The notes under the pieces are model-generated. The model ran no database searches, was not told the DNA's origin, and was given only the letters and a program-made list of their open reading frames with translations. Made by a program: the position numbers and the translations under genes. A DNA stretch of 64,000 bases from Beta vulgaris subsp. vulgaris (lineage: Eukaryota; Streptophyta; Magnoliopsida; Caryophyllales; Amaranthaceae), in NCBI RefSeq assembly GCF_026745355.1, contig NC_079203.1, forward strand, positions 41,668,992 through 41,732,991, in the 5' to 3' direction. Shown here one piece after another: positions 59,470-64,000 of the stretch (its first letter is position 1; each line of letters begins with the position of its first letter).

Positions 59470-59914
59470 GTTAGTGACATGAGCACTAACAAAAAAATAT
59501 TTGAAAATGGAAAAATTTTATTAAATGTTGGAGAAAAAAAGATTTGAAGAAGAAAGTGTTTAAAGGATGCTAATGACAAGGACATTAGCAGAGTATATTG
59601 GTGACAAGAGCATCAAGAGTTTGAAAATATTCACAAAAAGAAGATTTTAGAGTTTGCTAATAACGTGGGCATTAGCAGAGATGATTGGTGACATGACCAT
59701 CAATGAAAGAATGAAATTGGATAAAGATATGTGAAGAAGAAAAAATGAAAAAGTTCAGACAAGGGAGAGTAAGTTGGTAACATGGGTACCAACACAAGAC
59801 ATTGAAAATCAAGAAGATGTGAAGAGAAAGCAAAACTGAGGATAGTTGGTGACATGGACACTAACAAAAGCAATTTCAATGCATGGTCGAGTTGTTGATG
59901 ACAAGTGCATCAAC
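59470..59914 (+). other. Array of eight covarying short hairpins
   Basis: Eight inverted repeats start at 59470, 59569, 59598, 59656, 59684, 59773, 59845 and 59894. Stems: GTTAGTG/CACTAAC, GCTAATG/CATTAGC, TTGGTG/CATCAA, GCTAAT/ATTAGC, ATTGGTG/CATCAAT, GTTGGTA/TACCAAC, GTTGGTG/CACTAAC, GTTGATG/CATCAAC. Loops are 7 nt in seven of them: ACATGAG, ACAAGGA, ACAAGAG, ACATGAC, ACATGGG, ACATGGA and ACAAGTG. The fourth has ACGTGGG enclosed by an A.C mismatch. Unpaired exceptions are otherwise G.U pairs. Stems vary while pairing holds and the loop start ACA is fixed. Purine-rich spacers separate them. Confidence 0.85.
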
Positions 59915-59960
59915 AGGTTTAAGATTTTTACAGTACAGATTTTTCAAGATTAAGGGGGAG

Positions 59961-60272
59961 TGTTAGAGGTTAATCTAGAAAAATCTAGATGTGTAATGAA
60001 ATCAAAGATATTAGACAAGTGTAGAGAAATCTAGAAACTAGAACTACAACAACTATAAGTATGTGTTGTATGTGCATGAGTGGAAAAGGGAGCCAAACAA
60101 GTGAGCTCCACACAAGATATTAGGAAAGGTAGAAACAAAGGGTTCTACCAAGGTGAATGAGAGATATGAGCTCTCACAAACACACTTGTATTATTAATTA
60201 CCAATAAATATGCAATTTTTATGATACTATTCGGGTTCATCAAAACTTCCGCGTGCACCATAAGTTCTGTCA
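59961..60272 (+). repeat. 3' LTR of non-coding LTR retrotransposon
   Basis: 312 bp, from TGTTAGAGG after the polypurine tract to TCTGTCA. It matches the 5' LTR with scattered substitutions (for example TATAAATA is TATAAGTA) and lacks one 35-bp segment. The LTR divergence implies insertion was not very recent. Confidence 0.93.
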
Positions 60273-60938
60273 AGAGCTTGCCTGGAGGCAAGAGGACCTA
60301 ATCCAAGTACTGCCTAATATGTATTTTAACTATTTTTTTATTTTAATCATCTACAAAAGTGTGTAGTACTAAAACAATTAGCCACAATTTCAATCCTAAA
60401 CTCACTAAGATCCACTGGATTTGTGTATGAAGTATAGATTTTTCAAGCGTGAGATTGGGTCCGTAATATTTTAGTGGATTGGGTTCAGGTTTTATTGAAC
60501 TCAACCCAAATTCTACTCATCCTCTTCATTAGCTAGTAGATAGATTATTACATTACTATTGGTTTGTTCTATGTACTTATTAGTAGCTTTCGCGCCAATT
60601 TGCTTTTGTCACTATAAAAACTCTTAGGCAAGGCGATTCAACGTCCCCCTTCTTTGATGTACGTATGGAAGACCTAAGTAGATGACTAAATCATACGGTG
60701 ACAAATCATAATTTAATCTTTCGTCCACGATGTGAAAATCTATATATCCTTTGTAGATGTTTACAAATAACTTATTAGAGTTTGCTAAGGACGGGTGAGA
60801 TTTATGTGAACTTTTTATTTCAAATTTTCATATGAAAGCTAATTTAGGATGGGGTATTATGTATTTTTGTGGTATCTTCCTTGTATTGTCTGGTGATGGT
60901 TGTTTCAAGTTCCTAAGGGCTAAGGGTAATCTTCCACT
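60273..60938. other. No gene seen
   Basis: No supported frame or RNA gene. Confidence 0.55.
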
Positions 60939-61307
60939 TAGAGGTGTGCATGGGCCGGGCCAGCACGCGGGCCGGGCCGGCAAGAGCCGCCTTGAAATCT
61001 GTTCCAGCCCGTTATCCGCTACGTGGGCCGCGGGCTTGTCACGGTCAAGAAATTTTATTTCAGGCCTGCACTGGCACGAGCCCGCGTGGGCCGGACCGCG
61101 AGCCAAACGCTCCTTTCCTTTGTTTTTTAGACTAAAACTGTCAAAAATACAAAAAAAAAAAAAAAAACATAGAACACGGATCAGGCTAGCAGGAGGCACG
61201 AGCCCGGGCCGTAGACAAAATCTGAAATTTCAAGCCCAGCCCGCCATTTCCCTAAGCCCGCGAGCCGAGCCCGTGAACAGTCCCGACCCTACCCATGCCT
61301 AGGTCTA
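60939..61307. mobile_element. GGGCCGGGCC-rich hAT MITE
   Basis: An exact 8-bp duplication CTTCCACT (60931-60938 and 61308-61315) flanks a 369-bp element. It starts TAGAGGTGTGCATGGG and ends with the inverse of TAGACCTAGGCATGGG. GC-rich words (GGGCCGGGCC, CGAGCCCG) fill both halves around a poly-A run. Long frames on both strands reflect GC content only. Confidence 0.88.
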
Positions 61308-61824
61308 CTTCCACTCATATATGAATATCTAGGGGAATCTTTGGCCTCTAGTTATTCTCAGTGCAAACCTCTTGTATAGAATTTTTTCTAGAGCTAAAAC
61401 TTGGACGTAGAGTAAGACATTATTTCCTAACATAGCAACTTTTTAGTTATTAACTAGGTTGATTTTGTTCAACTTCCAGACATTTTCATGAAAAAGATTG
61501 AGAGATATTGTACCCTCTTTCTCTCCCCTAAACAGAGGACATCAACCCTTTCACGAAAGCTCTTGTAGTATGAAAGTAATTGTGTTATCCTAAGTGCAGT
61601 CTGCAGATGGATGCAACTTACAAAATCTTTTACTTTGGACTAAGGTTGTAGTGACAAAATAGCTTTGGGCTTTGTCTCATAAAATAGTGTCATGTGGGTG
61701 AATGATAGGCGAGTTAATATTACATTGAATATTAAAGTTTTGCAAATGAGACGGTCTCAAATTTATGTTTAAGAGATGATTTTTGAATTGCGCTATTTTT
61801 TTAGTGACTTTTTCCTCTCTAATA
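61308..61824. other. No gene seen
   Basis: No supported feature. Confidence 0.55.
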
Positions 61825-62139
61825 CTCCCTTCATTCCAAAATATAGTTTTCATTTTCATATTTAGTTCCACATTTTCCCGTAAATTGTCTAGAAAAACCG
61901 TGTCCCATTATTTATTTACTTCTTGAATTTTGTTTTTTCCTTTGTTTATTCAACTAAAATGTTACAATTAATGTTCTTTTACCAATTATTCTCCATTCTC
62001 TTTCCTAAAATCATTTTTTCCCATACAACATTCATTTAATTAAACAAAAAAATCTTTACTAACCCTCTTAGATTCCACTTGCATAAATTAACTTGAAAAA
62101 AAGAGAAATGAGAACTATATTTTAGGACGGTGGGAATAG
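61825..62139. mobile_element. Stowaway MITE, second family
   Basis: TA-flanked (61823-61824 and 62140-62141). Left end CTCCCTTCATTCCAAAATAT; the right end is the inverse of CTATTCCCACCGTCCTAAAA. The shared inner word AAAATATAGTT pairs across. About 315 bp, no ORF. Confidence 0.85.
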
Positions 62140-62254
62140 TAAGGTATAAGAGTCTATTTATTTTGTTTAGTTTATTTGACATCAAAAGTCTCAATTCAGT
62201 CGTCTTACTAAAAAAAACTCTAAATTATGCATTGATATGCGTGAATGTTAAGAT

Positions 62255-62426
62255 TTTCTTTTTTTTGGTTAAGAAGAAGTGGCCCGAACCCCGCTCGGGT
62301 CTTTAAGGGCTAGGAACTTGATAGTAAGGGAAATCCCTACCCTCAGAGTCTCTCTAGTGGGGATTGAACCCCCAACCTTGAAGTTGGAAGGATGCTCTCC
62401 TTATCACTAGATTAAGTACTACTTGG
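62255..62426 (-). mobile_element. tRNA-derived SINE with 17-bp target duplication
   Basis: A 172-bp minus-strand insertion with an A-rich tail (plus-strand T run 62255-62265). A box TAATCTAGTGATAAGG, B box GGTTCAATCCC. The exact duplication TGCGTGAATGTTAAGAT lies at 62238-62254 and 62427-62443. Confidence 0.93.
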
Positions 62427-62443
62427 TGCGTGAATGTTAAGAT

Positions 62444-63069
62444 ATCTCAAAACATGAAAGTATCAAATACTACCATAAATAACGATGGACCACACTTCCT
62501 AGCTCAAATCAATGAATAGAAAGAACCTAACTTCACATTCGATTTGCATTTGCTAAATTCTTATTTGTAGATCCAATCAAAATCACATAAATATAAAAAT
62601 GACTAGGTCAAACTAGGGACATATATTCTCGAATAAAATCAGTCGACCTTCACCAAATCAAGGATATAAATTGCCCCAATAATATTCTGAATTCTGAAAG
62701 AAATGGGTTTATTCTATTAAAGCAAAATATGCCTAAGCCTTAACACCATCCGTGAAGCTAAGACTAACCCCATCCACATAAATTCATGGAATCAACTTTA
62801 GAATAAATGAGGTCCACTCTCTCATATATACAGTATATATCTTAGAAAAGGAAATCCCTAAATCGGGCACCATTTTTTAAATCTTTTAAGACTTATGATC
62901 ACCTTTTTCTCGTGCTTAATAGTCAAAGATAAAATGGAAAAATACACTATCTATCATATTCATTTATGCTCGAGGGCCAGTCAACGTTCCGCCAGGTATT
63001 CTAGGGAGGGATGAACAAATGATACGTAGCTTGTAATGTTCGAACATATATTATGTTATGGTTCTCTTA
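62444..63069. other. No gene seen
   Basis: No supported feature. Confidence 0.55.
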
Positions 63070-63540
63070 GGAGTGGGGATGAAAGTTATTCGTAAAAATC
63101 GAAATCCAATTCAATTAAATCCAAACTAAATTAGTAGTTTGAATTGTACTCGAATAATGTTCGGATTGAGTTTTTCTAAAAAATTGGATTTTTGGATTGG
63201 TTGCATGCTGCAACTTTATATAATTTGTATATTTGGGATTGTATTAAGTGTTTTCAGTAAAATTTATGGATTTATATGGATTATTAGTTGTTATTAATGA
63301 ATTTTTATGGAATTTTCAATGAATTATTTGTATTATTGAACATTTTGTTTCGATGTTCGTGCCTAAATTATTTTATCAAAATACTAGAGTTTAAATTTTT
63401 GGATATTTTGGATTACATCCAACCAATTTTCTGAAAATTCGAATTGGACTCGAATTCTAATTGGTTTGGGTTGGAAAATTAAAATCAAAATTTTATTCTA
63501 ATTGGATTAGAAGAGACCTAACTCCAAACCATCCCTACTC
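63070..63540. repeat. GGATTGG-rich hAT-like MITE, copy 2
   Basis: It begins GGAGTGGGGATGAAAGTTATT and ends CCATCCCTACTC (imperfect inverted pair GAGTGGGGATG / CATCCCTACTC). It shares layout and words with 8712-9236. No clean duplication. Confidence 0.65.
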
Positions 63541-64000
63541 GGGTGTATGATGTGCAATTGTTCACAGTGCAATATACATAGTTTAATTTGCAATATACTA
63601 TGTTCATACATCACGTTATGAGACCATAGGCTATAACCAACAGCTATATCAAACACTCAAGACTCAAGAGTACGATTTGCAATATGCTCCTAGTTAGCAT
63701 TTTTGGTATACCATTATTGAATTTTTTTACTTGTATAGTTGTATGTTACTTCATTGTGAAAGATAAACTCTGGAGACTAGTGACTCTAGCTACTCTTTCT
63801 TTCCCAAATTGGCAAGTTTTGCCCTGTAAAATAACCAACTTACTCTTACTTATTACAATTAAGAAAAACGAAACCCACGTAATCTATCCTATTAAAACAA
63901 AACCTAATCTAATTAGATGTTAACTATTCCTACCAAATTATAAACCCCCCAACTCTTGGGGTAAAATAACTCTCACAATGATGGAAAATCATTTTCCCTT
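63541..64000. other. No gene seen
   Basis: AT-rich sequence. The 79-residue frame at 63684-63923 has no recognisable family. Confidence 0.5.

Larger units (their letters stand above)
58605..60272 (+). mobile_element. Non-coding LTR retrotransposon with hairpin array
   Basis: All cis signals of an LTR retrotransposon are present: two LTRs, a tRNA-Met primer-binding site, a polypurine tract (AAGGGGGAG, 59952-59960), and flanks AGAGT and AGAGC (4 of 5 matching). The interior (58952-59960) encodes no protein. After removal of a Stowaway MITE (59206-59462) only about 750 bp remain, purine-rich and containing eight similar short hairpins (59470-59914). It must have moved with proteins supplied by another element, as TRIM or LARD elements do. 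The family is unknown to me. Confidence 0.92.

Noticed and set aside
60828..61302. Long overlapping frames on both strands
   Set aside because: They arise from GC-rich words in a hAT MITE with an exact 8-bp duplication, and show no protein family.
1..64000. CRISPR arrays, rRNA genes and bacterial operons
   Set aside because: Nothing of the kind is visible. The sequence is plant nuclear DNA.

Overview
This window is plant nuclear DNA, almost certainly from a eudicot. It is AT-rich, contains plant-type copia, gypsy, LINE, CACTA, hAT, Stowaway and Tourist elements, and carries a canonical MIR156 locus. The species cannot be fixed from the sequence. No intact protein-coding host gene is visible. 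The one host gene I would call functional is the microRNA gene at about 8.25-8.53 kb on the minus strand.

Layout. 0-2.6 kb: the 3' half of a Ty1/copia retrotransposon (integrase end, reverse transcriptase, RNase H, 3' LTR). 2.6-3.8 kb: a LINE fragment split by a non-autonomous hAT element with an exact 8-bp target duplication. 4.5-5.2 kb: two MITEs. 8.2-8.5 kb: MIR156. 8.7-12.1 kb: MITEs, a LINE scrap, an (AT)n tract and an LTR-like block. 12.7-17.5 kb: a full-length but decayed LINE (minus strand) with a 16-bp target duplication. 19.1-22.5 kb: a CACTA element whose transposase is interrupted by a SINE. 23.0-24.9 kb: a truncated LINE and a SINE. 24.9-26.8 kb: two MITEs lying between (TA)n tracts. 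28.2-29.5 kb: a young-looking truncated LINE. 30.2-31.3 kb: a LINE tail and low-complexity MITEs.

34.5-37.9 kb holds degenerate, intron-containing fragments of three unrelated host genes, all on the plus strand: a plastid-type ClpP, an HflX-type GTPase and a rhamnogalacturonan lyase. A Helitron-like 3' terminus lies about 4.3 kb downstream, which suggests transposon gene capture, although no 5' terminus was found. 42-49 kb is AT-rich spacer with a graded hexamer tract, CACTA and SINE remnants. 49.9-55.4 kb: a second decayed LINE (minus strand) split by an LTR-like block and abutting a second CACTA end. 56.3-57.6 kb: a dead gypsy pol. 58.2-62.4 kb: a Tourist MITE, a non-coding LTR retrotransposon, a hAT MITE, Stowaway MITEs and a SINE.

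The most unusual object is the non-coding LTR retrotransposon at 58.6-60.3 kb. It has two LTRs, a primer-binding site and a polypurine tract but no ORF. Its interior carries eight small inverted repeats, each with a stem of about 7 bp around a 7-nt ACA-starting loop. The stem bases change in compensating pairs from copy to copy, which is the pattern expected of a conserved RNA structure.
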